DNA from: ZC4RG42 sp036676355 | GTDB lineage: Bacteria > Pseudomonadota > Gammaproteobacteria > Burkholderiales > SG8-39 | Direction: 5' to 3' | Assembly: GCA_036676355.1 (NCBI GenBank) | Contig: JAKFDA010000055.1 | Location: 24,529-88,528, forward strand | Length of the DNA stretch: 64,000 nucleotides | Shown: positions 53,750 to 62,366 of the stretch, piece after piece | Layout of the letters: each line of letters opens with the position of its first letter | Position numbering within the stretch: position 1 is the stretch's first letter | The notes under the pieces: generated by a model | What the model saw: only the letters and a program-made list of their open reading frames with translations | The model's database searches: none | Told to the model about the DNA's origin: nothing | Translations under genes and position numbers: made by a program

Positions 53750-54421
53750 ATGGGTGCCGTTCGTATCCCCGGCTTTCGTCTGGGAATTTATATTTGCAAG
53801 GAACTGGAAGTCGTCGATTTCGCCGCGCCGTACGGCGTGTTTTCCGTAGCGCGACGCTTCGATCCCGAACTCGACGTGTTTCTGATCGCCGAGTCGGCCA
53901 AGCCGGTACAACTGCAGGCCGGCCTGACCGTGTTGCCCAACTACACTTTCAATGACCAGCCCGATATGGATGCTTTCCTAATCCCGGGCGGGGCCGGCAC
54001 GCGGCCGGAACTCAATAACGGACGGCTGCATGCGTTCATTCGGGCCCTGCCCGAGAAGACGCTGCTGGTTTCGGTGTGTACCGGATCGTGGATTTACGGC
54101 CGCATGGGCCTGCTCGACGGTCGCCTGGCGACCAATCGCAAGGAACCGGATCGCGCCGAAGCATCCAGCGGAGGCAAAGTGCCGCTCGATCGGCTCGCGG
54201 AAATCGCGCCGGCTTGTCGTATCAGTCGGGCGCGCGTGGTGGATTCAGGGCGCATCGTGACCGCCGGTGGCATCAGTTCGGGGATGGAAATGGGCTTCCA
54301 TCTGCTGCGCCGCGCCGGCTATGACGAGGATTTTCTGAGCGACGTTGCCCGGGTGATGGAATACCACAAGGCGTATGACCTGCTGCGCGGCGATATCGAG
54401 TACGACAGCGCAAAGCACTAG
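53750..54421 (+). CDS. DJ-1/PfpI family protein (isonitrile hydratase-like)
   Basis: 223-aa class I glutamine-amidotransferase-like protein. The nucleophile elbow is VSVCTGSWI with Cys110; IPGGAGTRPEL carries the oxyanion-side residues. This branch includes isonitrile hydratase and AraC-type ThiJ domains; here there is no AraC DNA-binding domain. AAGGAG lies 7-8 nt before ATG 53750. Divergent from tetR, whose operators lie in its promoter. It may detoxify a reactive compound (inference). Confidence 0.88.
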   Translation: MGAVRIPGFRLGIYICKELEVVDFAAPYGVFSVARRFDPELDVFLIAESAKPVQLQAGLTVLPNYTFNDQPDMDAFLIPGGAGTRPELNNGRLHAFIRALPEKTLLVSVCTGSWIYGRMGLLDGRLATNRKEPDRAEASSGGKVPLDRLAEIAPACRISRARVVDSGRIVTAGGISSGMEMGFHLLRRAGYDEDFLSDVARVMEYHKAYDLLRGDIEYDSAKH

Positions 54422-54562
54422 AAGCGCCATTTTCCCACCATCGTCATGTTCGCCTCGACTAAAGCATTCGAGGGCAAGCTGCAGGGGGCATCCGGGCTTT
54501 TCGCGGCGCTGCTGGATCACCGCTTGCACGGGCATGACGCGATCAGAACTGTTCGGCCTCAA

Positions 54563-54606
54563 GCCGTTCGTGGTGAGCGCGCGCCGCGCAGTCGAACCAT
54601 GAGCGG
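54563..54606 (+). repeat. Dispersed REP-like element, copy 3 (44 bp)
   Basis: Starts GCCGTTCGTGGTGAGCGCG and ends GTCGAACCATGAGCGG. It differs from copies 1 and 2 by a 3-bp shorter middle and a few substitutions. Same orientation as copy 1. Confidence 0.65.
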
Positions 54607-54784
54607 CTGTCGATCTGGCGACGTAGCTCGTTTACCTTTCGATTCGGCGGCTGTGCCGCCGGCTCAGGGCGAACGGGACCAATTCGGGCGGCAGGGCTTG
54701 CGGTGGCTACGCGGGCGCATGCACTGAACGATCGTCGGTCCGATCGACGTAGTTCCTCCGGCGCGTGGCGGTGCACCACGGGCT

Positions 54785-54814
54785 TCGCTATAGTGGAGTC
54801 CACATAAGCAACGA
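54785..54814 (+). promoter_or_regulatory. Candidate ModE-like operator and -10 element of modABC
   Basis: TCGCTATAGTGGAGTCCACA followed by TAAGCAACGA: the left half CGCTATA and right half CATAAGC-ACG resemble ModE sites (CGNTATAT-N6-8-TANATNNCG type). TATAGT at 54789-54794 could be the -10. No good -35 was found. modA starts 41 bp further on. Judged by eye. Confidence 0.35.
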
Positions 54815-54855
54815 AGCAAGCTCCGTCGCACCGCCGGTGCGGACGATGTTTCGCC

Positions 54856-55626
54856 ATGACAAGAATCCTGCGCTGGCTGCTCCTTTCCCTGCTTGCCTTT
54901 GCCCCTGCGGTGTCGGCCCGCGACGTGCCGACCATTGCGGCCGCTTCCGATCTCAAATTCGCGCTGGAGGAGGTGGCAAGGGCCTACGAACAAACGAGCG
55001 GTAAAAAAGTGCGCCTCGCATTCGGCGCATCAGGCAATCTGACGCGGCAGATTGCGCAGGGAGCGCCCTTCGATCTGTTTCTTTCGGCCGACGAGCAGTA
55101 CATATTCGATTTACACAAACAGGGCCTCACCGTCGATGAGGGCGTGTTGTATGCGATCGGTCACGTCGTATTGTTCGTGCCGAACGGCTCGCCCATCAAG
55201 GCTGATGCAAAACTTGAAGATCTCAAACGCGCCATCGACGACGGCCGTCTGAAAAAACTTTCCATCGCCAATCCCGAGCACGCACCCTACGGACGCGCCG
55301 CGCGCGCCGTATTGCAGAGCGCGGGCTTGTGGGACAAGGTGCAAGGCAAACTCGTGCTGGGCGAGAACGTATCGCAGGCGGCCCAATATGCGGCCAGCGG
55401 CGCAACGCAAGCCGGGTTGTTCGCGCTGTCTCTCGCCGTCACGCCGAATTTCAAGCAGGCCGGCAGTTACGCAGTGTTGCCCGAGGCGTGGCATCCGCCC
55501 CTGCGTCAGCGCATGGTGTTGCTCAAGCGTGCGGGCGAAGGTGGGCGCAGCTTCCAGGCGTATCTGCAACAGCCGGCGGCGCGAAGCATTCTGAAAACAT
55601 ACGGTTTCGCCCTACCGGGAGAATAA
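54856..55626 (+). CDS. modA: Molybdate-binding periplasmic protein ModA
   Basis: 256 aa. Signal peptide (ILRWLLLSLLAFAPAVSA), then TIAAASDLKFALEEVARAYE, the ModA ligand loop with SDL, FGASGNLTRQIAQGAPFDLFLSAD and the end VLPEAWHPPLRQRMVLL. Binds molybdate (and tungstate) for import by ModBC. First gene of modABC, 3 bp ahead of modB. Confidence 0.95.
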   Translation: MTRILRWLLLSLLAFAPAVSARDVPTIAAASDLKFALEEVARAYEQTSGKKVRLAFGASGNLTRQIAQGAPFDLFLSADEQYIFDLHKQGLTVDEGVLYAIGHVVLFVPNGSPIKADAKLEDLKRAIDDGRLKKLSIANPEHAPYGRAARAVLQSAGLWDKVQGKLVLGENVSQAAQYAASGATQAGLFALSLAVTPNFKQAGSYAVLPEAWHPPLRQRMVLLKRAGEGGRSFQAYLQQPAARSILKTYGFALPGE

Positions 55627-55629
55627 GAT

Positions 55630-56289
55630 TTGGAATGGGACGCGCTGCGACTTTCGCTGCTGCTCGCGCTCGCGACCAGCGTGCTGCTGCTTCCGCTCGG
55701 TGCGGCGGCGGCGCGTGCGCTGGCGTGGAGCAGCTTTCGCGGCAAGTGGCTGCTCGAGGCAACGCTCGCATTGCCGCTGGTGTTGCCGCCGACCGTGCTC
55801 GGCTATTACCTGCTCGTGGCGATGGGTTCCGCCTCGCCGCTGGGCGCATTCTATGAGCGCGCGTTCGGTCACACGCTGGCGTTCTCGTTCGAGGGGCTGG
55901 TTGTCGCGTCGATCATTTTCAATATCCCGTTCGCGCTGATTCCGATGCAACGCGCGTTCGAATCGATTCCGCTGGAAGTGCATCAGGCCGCAAGCACTTG
56001 CGGTATCTCGCCGCTGAAGGCGTTCTTCAGAATCGAACTGCCGTTGGCCTGGCCCGGGGTCGTCTCCGGCATGATCATGACGGCGGCGCATACCGTCGGC
56101 GAGTTCGGTGTGGTGCTGATGGTGGGCGGCAGCATTCCCGGCGAAACAAAGACCATCGCCATTTCCATTTACGACCGCGTACAGGCGTTCGACATGCAGG
56201 CAGCCGGCATGATGTCCGGCATGCTGCTCGCGCTGTCGCTGCTGGCGCTCGGCTTCACCATGCGCCTCGGACAACGGGCGTTGCGCTGA
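55630..56289 (+). CDS. modB: Molybdate ABC transporter permease ModB
   Basis: 219-aa permease with five helices. LEATLALPLVLPPTVLGYYLLVAMG and the EAA loop EVHQAASTCGISPLKAFFRIELPLAWPGVVSG are typical of ModB; AHTVGEFGVVLMVGGSIPGETKT is conserved. Start is TTG 55630, 3 bp after modA, with no closer ATG that keeps the first helix. Confidence 0.94.
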   Translation: MEWDALRLSLLLALATSVLLLPLGAAAARALAWSSFRGKWLLEATLALPLVLPPTVLGYYLLVAMGSASPLGAFYERAFGHTLAFSFEGLVVASIIFNIPFALIPMQRAFESIPLEVHQAASTCGISPLKAFFRIELPLAWPGVVSGMIMTAAHTVGEFGVVLMVGGSIPGETKTIAISIYDRVQAFDMQAAGMMSGMLLALSLLALGFTMRLGQRALR

Positions 56290-56295
56290 ATCCCG

Positions 56296-57390
56296 ATGCT
56301 GGAACTCACTCTCAAGCAGCAGTCGCCGATTCCGCTCGAAGCGGAGTTCCGCTGCCAACGCGGCGAATTGCTGGCGCTGGTCGGACCGTCGGGCTCGGGT
56401 AAATCGACCATTCTCAAAACCATTGCAGGCCTCATTCGCGGGCCGCGCGGCAGCGTGCGGGTGGACGGCGAAGTGTGGCTCGACACGGAGACAGGCGTGG
56501 AGCTGCCGGCCCACCGGCGCAATGTGGGTTTTGTGTTTCAGAGCTATGCGCTGTTTCCGCACATGAGCGTATTGCAGAACGTCATGGCCGCGTGCGACGA
56601 ACCGGACGCCGCCGTACGTGAAGCGCGCGCACGCAAATGGATCGATGCGGTGCGCATGAAAGGCCTCGAAGAGGCGCGGCCCGCGCGCCTCTCGGGTGGT
56701 CAGCAGCAGCGCGCGGCGCTGGCGCGTGCGTTGGTGCGCGAACCGAAGCTGTTGCTGCTCGACGAGCCGTTCTCCGCAGTCGATCAGATCACGCGCGAGC
56801 GTCTGTACGAAGAACTGGCGGAATTGCGCCGGCGCCTGTCCATTCCGGTCGTGTTCGTCACGCATTCGCTCAGCGAAGCGCAGATGCTTGCCGATCGCAT
56901 GGTCGTGCTGCATCACGGGCGCACACTGCAGAGCGGCACACCGGAGGAAATTTTTTCACGCCCATGCAGCGCCGAGATCGCGCGTCTGGTTGCACACAAG
57001 AATCTGGCGTGGGCGACCGTCATTGCACATACCGAGCGGCATACCGAGATCGACTGGAACGGCCTGCGGCTGCTTGCCGCATTGCGCCCCGATCTTGCGG
57101 TCGGCACGCGCATCGCGTGGCTCATCCCCGCGCTCGATGTGAGGATGGTCGATGAAAAACTCGACAGCTACAGCGGTCGCGAGAACGTGCATGTCGCGCA
57201 GGTGGATGCCATGGTGCCGCTGGGCGGACAGGCGACCGTGCGTTTGCGCATGCCCAACGGCGAATGTCTGTCCGCCACTGCGATGGCGCATACCTTGCGC
57301 AAGCGGGCGATCGAAGTGGGTCGCACCGTCGACGTATCGCTGTTGAGCGCCAGCATCCATCTCATGCCGGAGCGGTCGGCCGAAGACTGA
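56296..57390 (+). CDS. modC: Molybdate ABC transporter ATP-binding protein ModC
   Basis: 364-aa ATPase: Walker A GPSGSGKSTIL, Q-loop FVFQSYALFPHM, signature LSGGQQQRAALARA, Walker B LLLLDEPFSAVD and H-loop VTHS. The last ~70 residues (ENVHVAQVDAMVPLGGQATVRLRM...) form a TOBE/Mop domain that binds molybdate and can trans-inhibit the transporter. This separates it from TupC, which has no TOBE. Confidence 0.95.
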   Translation: MLELTLKQQSPIPLEAEFRCQRGELLALVGPSGSGKSTILKTIAGLIRGPRGSVRVDGEVWLDTETGVELPAHRRNVGFVFQSYALFPHMSVLQNVMAACDEPDAAVREARARKWIDAVRMKGLEEARPARLSGGQQQRAALARALVREPKLLLLDEPFSAVDQITRERLYEELAELRRRLSIPVVFVTHSLSEAQMLADRMVVLHHGRTLQSGTPEEIFSRPCSAEIARLVAHKNLAWATVIAHTERHTEIDWNGLRLLAALRPDLAVGTRIAWLIPALDVRMVDEKLDSYSGRENVHVAQVDAMVPLGGQATVRLRMPNGECLSATAMAHTLRKRAIEVGRTVDVSLLSASIHLMPERSAED

Positions 57391-57507
57391 CGCGCCGCAC
57401 GTCGGATTGCCATGCGGGCAAGCGCGCCCGTTTCTTGCCTGCTTTTCTTTCTTTGGAACGTGGTCGGCGACACAGAGACGACCATTCGGCAACGAAAGGA
57501 AATCGCC

Positions 57508-57936
57508 ATGAGCATCGAGAAGGTTCTATATCGCACCAAGGCCACCGCAACAGGCGGTCGTGAAGGTTCCGCGCGCACCGAGGACGGCAAAGTCGACGTC
57601 ACGCTTTCGGTGCCGAAGGAAATGGGTGGACCGGGCGGTGAGGGCACCAATCCGGAACAATTGTTCGCCGCCGGTTATTCCGCCTGCTTTCTCGGTGCGC
57701 TGAAGTTTGTTGCCGGACAAGAAAAAGTATCGCTGCCCGGTGACGTCGCGGTAACGGGTGAGGTCGGCATCGGCAAGATTCCAACCGGCTTCGGCATCGA
57801 GGTCGATCTGTCCATCAATGCGCCCGGCATGGACGAGCAGCAACTCAAAACGCTCGTCGACAAAGCGCACGTCGTCTGCCCGTACTCCAACGCCACGCGC
57901 GACAACATCGATGTGCGCTTACACCTGACGACCTAG
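57508..57936 (+). CDS. ohr: Organic hydroperoxide resistance protein (Ohr subfamily of OsmC)
   Basis: 142-aa thiol peroxidase. Catalytic cysteines Cys60 ([10 protein letters not shown]) and Cys124 ([11 protein letters not shown]) are both present, and the N-terminal [15 protein letters not shown] plus [19 protein letters not shown] are Ohr-type. It reduces organic peroxides with lipoylated or thiol reductants. AAAGGA at 57495-57500 precedes ATG 57508. No OhrR regulator is adjacent. Confidence 0.94.
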   Translation: MSIEKVLYRTKATATGGREGSARTEDGKVDVTLSVPKEMGGPGGEGTNPEQLFAAGYSACFLGALKFVAGQEKVSLPGDVAVTGEVGIGKIPTGFGIEVDLSINAPGMDEQQLKTLVDKAHVVCPYSNATRDNIDVRLHLTT

Positions 57937-57995
57937 GCGCTATTGCAGCGGGCCTTGCCCGCTGCGCATGGTCCGGCGATTAGCGAGCCGATTCA

Positions 57996-59703
57996 TCAAC
58001 GCCTGGTTGCCGTATCGCTCAAGGGGCTGAAACGGAAGCCGGCGGCGAGTCCCTTGCGCACGTTCGCATCGCGGTCGTACACGTCGGGACGGAAAAAGAC
58101 CTCGCCTTGCGCATTGGCCTCGGCGGTGAAATAGAGCAGCAGAACGGGCAGCGGTTGCTTGAGCATGACCGTGCGCGTGCTGCCTTCGGCGATCGCCGCT
58201 TCGAGTTGCGCCGCTCCCCATTGCGCCTCGTCGTCCAGCAGCGCGACCCCCAACTCGTGCGCGTGCTCCACGCGGATGCATCCGGAACTGAAAGTGCGCG
58301 CGGGTTTCTGAAAGAGCGCGCGCGCCGGGGTGTCGTGCAGATAGACGGCGTATGGATTGGGAAACATGAATTTGATACTGCCGAGCGCGTTGTTCGGCCC
58401 GGGCGCCTGCACGATCTGATATGGAAAACGCGCGCTCTGGTAGCGGCTCCATTCGATCGAAGCCGGCTCGATGGCGCGTCCCGCGCTGTCGACCACATTC
58501 ATGTTGTTGCGGGCGAGATAGTCCGGATCGCTAATGATCTTGGGCAACACATCCTCGCGAAGAATGGTGGGCGGGACGGTCCAATCCGGATTCAGCACTA
58601 CATAGCGTATGGACGCACGGAACACCGGCGTTTTGCGATAGGGCCGGCCGACGACCACGCGCGAGGACCAGACCGGTACGCCGTCCTTGAAAAGTTGTGC
58701 ATTGAAACCGGCGATGTCCACGAGCAGGAAGCGATCGGGAATGTCCTGCGCGACCCAGCGCACGCGCTCGAGATTGACGCGCAGTTGCTCGATGCGCGCT
58801 TCGACCGGCACGTTTAACGCCTTGCGGGTGCCCGCACCGAGCACCCCGTCTGTATCGAGACCGTGATGCGCCTGAAAGCTGCAGCCGGGCAACCAGTTCA
58901 TCGTCGTAATGTTCGCTCGTTGCGGTTGCGGCGTCGTCATTGCCGGGGGCATTCAAGCGCGCCCGCAACAGCGGGACGCGCGGATCGGACATGCCGGGTC
59001 GCAGTACGGGGCCGGCAGGGAGCTCGGGCCATCCGCCGTCCAGGGCGATGGCGCGATACTCCGCCAGCGCGCGCCGCAGCGCCTGATAGACGCGCAGTCG
59101 CGGTGCGTAACCCTCGACCGCCATGCGCAGATCCGGTGCGGATACGAGCGCTTCGACGACTTCGATGGGTTTGACCGCGCCGAGCGTGCGGGCGAAATTC
59201 CAGTCCGTATACAGTTCGCGCGGATTCACTTTGCCGAAGTGATAGTGATAGACGAGACGGATCAGTGCGTCCGTGTACAACAGGTCGCGATTGGCGATCG
59301 CCAGGGCGTCGCGCGCGGGCGTCGCGAACTGCATCGCGGCGGCGTGATAGTCGTTCGGGTCGAGACCGTGTGTGTAGCTTTCCAGCACCAGCGCGCGCAG
59401 GGTGGCGGCTCTTTGTTCGTCCCAGACTGGTTCGAATGCGCGCTTCTCGTAAAGCTGGGGAATCAGATTACGCGCCGCGATGTGCGCGCCGTCGGCCGCC
59501 ACATCGTTGCCCGTGCGCAATTGCTCGATGCGCGTGCGCAGCGCCTCGGTGACCGTGTCGGGCGCGGCGAATACAGACAGCGTCCAGGACATCAACAGTG
59601 CAAAGAGCGCCGTTGCGGCGGCGAAACACAACCTTTTACACGAAAGAGGCGTGGGTTCGCGGCCCGGGCGCGTTTGGTGCACTACCATTCGGGACTTGAT
59701 CAC
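57996..59703 (-). pseudogene. L,D-transpeptidase (LdtD/YcbB family) split by a frameshift
   Basis: Two frames read as one protein. The 5' part (59703 to about 58880) has a signal peptide (FAAATALFALLMSWTLSVFAA), the scaffold domain and the beginning of a peptidoglycan-binding domain (EHYDDELVARLQ). The 3' part (about 58878 to 57996) continues FQAHHGLDTDGVLGAGTRKALN and the catalytic YkuD domain with SSGCIRVEHAHELG, where Cys is the nucleophile. The join at about 58877-58881 lacks two bases (or has one extra) compared with the expected LVARLQxFQAHHGL. Start is GTG 59703 or ATG 59688. Either a true pseudogene or a sequencing error. It diverges from a MepK-like gene, as the E. coli ycbB/ycbK pair are neighbours. 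Confidence 0.85.
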
Positions 59704-59726
59704 CGTTCTAACTACTCCGTAACCGT

Positions 59727-60281
59727 ATGACCGATATTCGCCTGCGACGTCTTCTGCTCAAGGGACTGGCCTCCGCTCCCGTGGCGCTGTCGCTGTGCAC
59801 GCCGGCAAACGCACGGGCCGCCGCAACTCGCGCACTGGACTTTTACCACACGCATACCGACGAGCGGCTTCGCCTCGTGTATTTCGAAGGCGGGCAGTAC
59901 GTGCCGGAAGCGCTGGCGCAGGTCAATCATCTGCTGCGCGATTTCCGTACCGGTGAAGTCTCCAGGATGGACCCGCGACTGCTCGATACGCTGCATCGCG
60001 TATGCAGCGCCTGCGGCGTCGGCACCTTCGAAATCATTTCCGGCTACCGTTCCTCGCACACCAACGACATGCTGCGTGAACGTGGCGGCGGTGGCGTGGC
60101 CAAGCGCAGTCTGCACATGGAAGGCCGCGCCATCGACGTGCGGCTCTCCGGCCGCGATACCGGGCGGCTGCGCAATGCCGCGGTTGCCTTGGGGCAGGGT
60201 GGCGTCGGCTACTACCCCAAGTCGGATTTCGTGCATCTCGATACCGGGCGGCCGCGCACCTGGGGCGCTGTGCCGGCGTAG
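59727..60281 (+). CDS. DUF882/peptidase M15-like murein endopeptidase (MepK/YcbK-like)
   Basis: 184 aa. The N-terminus (IRLRRLLLKGLASAPVALSL) is an export signal with two arginines, possibly Tat-type. The zinc site is formed by His130 and Asp137 (LHMEGRAIDV) and His170 (DFVHLDTG); EIISGYRSSHTNDMLR is the family signature. E. coli MepK cuts the mDap-mDap cross-links made by L,D-transpeptidases. Here it sits head to head with an L,D-transpeptidase gene (24 bp apart), a functional pairing of making and breaking 3-3 cross-links. Confidence 0.88.
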   Translation: MTDIRLRRLLLKGLASAPVALSLCTPANARAAATRALDFYHTHTDERLRLVYFEGGQYVPEALAQVNHLLRDFRTGEVSRMDPRLLDTLHRVCSACGVGTFEIISGYRSSHTNDMLRERGGGGVAKRSLHMEGRAIDVRLSGRDTGRLRNAAVALGQGGVGYYPKSDFVHLDTGRPRTWGAVPA

Positions 60282-60384
60282 GCTCCGTCCGGCCGCGCGC
60301 ACGAACCCTCGTCACGCGTCGCCTACAGCTCCATCTGCCCACGAACATCGATGTGGGCTTGAACTCCCACTGAACGATCAAGCA

Positions 60385-60415
60385 GTTCGTCTTGAGATTG
60401 TCGAAGGATGAACCG
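60385..60415. repeat. Short REP-like palindrome of the TTCGTC-TGAG family
   Basis: GTTCGTCTTGAGATTGTCGA followed by AGGATGAACCGG. The ends pair (GTTCGTC with GATGAAC, near-complementary). Same type as the sequences near 9699 and 51542. It lies between the MepK-like gene and the ArsR promoter. Confidence 0.5.
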
Positions 60416-60433
60416 GCGCGCTTCGTAAAAATT

Positions 60434-60489
60434 CATACTTAGGTATTGACCTAAGTATGAGGCGCTCCTATAGTTAGGCGTATGCCTAA
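60434..60489 (+). promoter_or_regulatory. ArsR-family promoter with two operators, probably leaderless
   Basis: -35 TTGACC (60446-60451) and -10 TATAGT (60469-60474) are 17 bp apart. Operator 1 is a perfect 11-bp inverted repeat CATACTTAGGT/ACCTAAGTATG (60434-60459) across the -35. Operator 2 is TTAGGC-GTAT-GCCTAA (60474-60489). Both share TTAGG-N6-CCTAA. The predicted transcription start (about 60481) is next to the ATG at 60482, so the mRNA should have almost no leader, and operator 2 covers the start codon. Confidence 0.8.
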
Positions 60490-60823
60490 GCATTCACCCA
60501 ACCTCGATCGCGTCTTCTACGCCCTGGCCGACCCCACGCGGCGGGCGGTCCTCGCTCGCTTGAGCGCGGGTCCGGCGGCCGTCACGCAATTGGCGGAGCC
60601 GTTCGACATGGCGCTGCCTTCGTTCTCGCAACACCTCAAGGTGCTGGAGAACTGCGGACTCATTCGCTCGAAAAAAGAGGGCAGGGTGCGAACCGTGGAG
60701 CTTGCTCCGAAGCCGCTACAGGCTGCGGAAAACTGGATGGTCGAGCAGCGCGGCATGTGGGAGCGCCGCCTCGATCAACTCGATGCCTTTGTCTTGCAGA
60801 TGAAGAAGGAGCAGAAACGATGA
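60482..60823 (+). CDS. ArsR family winged-helix transcriptional regulator
   Basis: 113 aa. The helix-turn-helix reads [48 protein letters not shown], followed by the wing [12 protein letters not shown]. No CxC metal site is seen, so it is of the non-metal ArsR type that pairs with SRPBCC/AHSA1 proteins. It overlaps the next gene by 4 bp (ATGA) and almost surely represses its own promoter through the two TTAGG-N6-CCTAA sites. Confidence 0.93.
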   Translation: MPKHSPNLDRVFYALADPTRRAVLARLSAGPAAVTQLAEPFDMALPSFSQHLKVLENCGLIRSKKEGRVRTVELAPKPLQAAENWMVEQRGMWERRLDQLDAFVLQMKKEQKR

Positions 60824-61326
60824 TTCGCTCACACGACCACCAACCCGATCCGAAGCTCGACCTCGTCTTCGAACGTTATGTGGATGTCCCGCGCGAACTG
60901 GTGTGGCAAGCGTGGACCCAGCCTGACCTGCTCAAACAATGGTTCTGCCCGAAACCGTGGCAGACCATCGATTGCGAAATCGATCTGCGCCCCGGCGGTG
61001 TTTTCCGCACCAAAATGCGCGGGCCGGAGGGCGAGGAGTTCGACAATATTGGCTGCTATCTCGAAGCAATCGAAAACGAAAAGCTGGTCTGGACCAACGC
61101 GCTGCTTCCCGGCTTCCGGCCGGCAAACGATGTCGCATCGCAAGGGTGCGGCGTGGGCCCCTTCGCCGCAGTGATCACCCTAAAGACCACTGGCAAAGGC
61201 ACGCAGTACAAAGTCATTGCGATGCACGCCGACGAAGCCAACCGCAAGCATCACTATGAAATGGGTTTCGAGGAAGGGTGGGGCAAGGCATTCGAACAGC
61301 TCGTCGAACTCATGAAGAACCGTTGA
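60820..61326 (+). CDS. SRPBCC (AHSA1/Bet v 1-like) domain protein
   Basis: 168 aa. [31 protein letters not shown] and [17 protein letters not shown] are hallmarks of the AHSA1-like branch of the SRPBCC fold, which has a deep hydrophobic cavity for small ligands. ArsR-SRPBCC pairs are common and poorly understood; the SRPBCC protein may bind or modify the inducer. Translation is coupled to the arsR gene by the 4-bp overlap. Confidence 0.9.
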   Translation: MIRSHDHQPDPKLDLVFERYVDVPRELVWQAWTQPDLLKQWFCPKPWQTIDCEIDLRPGGVFRTKMRGPEGEEFDNIGCYLEAIENEKLVWTNALLPGFRPANDVASQGCGVGPFAAVITLKTTGKGTQYKVIAMHADEANRKHHYEMGFEEGWGKAFEQLVELMKNR

Positions 61327-61437
61327 TGCAGTAACCGGGCGGCGCAAAGAGATCGGCTGACAACAGCATATCGACCGCTTGGCGCGCTACCGCGCCGCCC
61401 GCGTTATTCTTCGCTTTGGTGAATCCGGCGAAGAACA

Positions 61438-62334
61438 ATGAACCTGCGCCATCTTTCGTATCTCATCGCACTCGCGCGCGAAGGCCACTTCGGCCGCGCG
61501 GCCGAATCGGTGCACGTCTCGCAGCCGGCGCTGTCGGCGGCAATAAACCAACTCGAACAGGAACTCGGTGTGCCGCTCGTCACGCGCACACGCCAGGGCT
61601 TCGAAGGCATCACCGCCGAAGGCCGCGAAGTGCTGAGCTGGGCGCAGCGAATCCTCGCGGATGTGGAATCGCTCAAGCAGACGCTCGGCGAAATGAAAGG
61701 GCAGTTGAGCGGCCACCTGCGCTTGGGCATCATCCCCACTGCCGAGCCGATCATCGCCGCACTCACGCGCGCGCTGCATGATCAGCATCCCAACGTCACC
61801 GTCACCGTGTTTTCGCACACCTCTCAGGAAATCGAACGCGGCGTCGAAGATCATTCGCTCGAAGCGGGCGTCGCCTATCTCGAAGACAAGCGTATGGAAG
61901 ACCTGCGCGGCATTCCGCTTTATCTCGAACGCTATGTGGTCGTCGGTTCAACCAAGCTGGTGGGCGAAGCGAAGTCCATCGCATGGGCCGACGCCGCCAA
62001 GCTGCCGCTCTGCCTGCTCAGCCGTGACATGCACAACCGCCTGCTGATCGATCAACACTTCGAAGCCGCCGGCGCAGTGCCTTCAGTGGTCGCTGAAACC
62101 AACACGCTGATGAGTGTGCTGAGCCATGTGCGCTCCGGCGTCTGGTGCAGCGTGTTGCCTCGTACGGTCGTAGAGTTACTCGACAAGAACGCGGACTTGC
62201 GCATCGTTGCGCTGCGCAAACCGGACGTCGTGCATCCGGTGGGATTACTCTATGCGCCACGCAAACCGCTCTCGCCGTTGATACAGGCGCTGGTTGAAGC
62301 AGCGAAGCGGGCGAGTTTTGGAGAGGCCGTCTAA
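61438..62334 (+). CDS. LysR family transcriptional regulator
   Basis: 298 aa. N-terminal winged helix MNLRHLSYLIALAREGHFGRAAESVHVSQPALSAAINQLEQELG, then a substrate-binding domain (HLRLGIIPTAEPIIAALTRAL..). The end is HPVGLLYAPRKPLSPLIQALVEAAKRASF. It precedes the metallo-beta-lactamase-fold gene by 32 bp on the same strand. A decayed copy of the 3' end of a related lysR lies after that gene (63110-63236). The target is unknown; LysR genes of this type occur near formate dehydrogenase genes, but here that operon is 25 kb away. Confidence 0.9.
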   Translation: MNLRHLSYLIALAREGHFGRAAESVHVSQPALSAAINQLEQELGVPLVTRTRQGFEGITAEGREVLSWAQRILADVESLKQTLGEMKGQLSGHLRLGIIPTAEPIIAALTRALHDQHPNVTVTVFSHTSQEIERGVEDHSLEAGVAYLEDKRMEDLRGIPLYLERYVVVGSTKLVGEAKSIAWADAAKLPLCLLSRDMHNRLLIDQHFEAAGAVPSVVAETNTLMSVLSHVRSGVWCSVLPRTVVELLDKNADLRIVALRKPDVVHPVGLLYAPRKPLSPLIQALVEAAKRASFGEAV

Positions 62335-62366
62335 GGTCGGGTGTGCGTAGAGCAAAGGAGACTGGC

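Larger units (their letters stand above)
54422..54855. other. 434-bp gene-free region upstream of modA
   Basis: No convincing gene. It holds the third 44-bp REP-like copy (54563-54606) and, near the modA end, a TCGCTATA...CATAAGC stretch that resembles a ModE operator. Sequence around 54650-54760 is GC-rich and unstructured to the eye. Confidence 0.5.
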
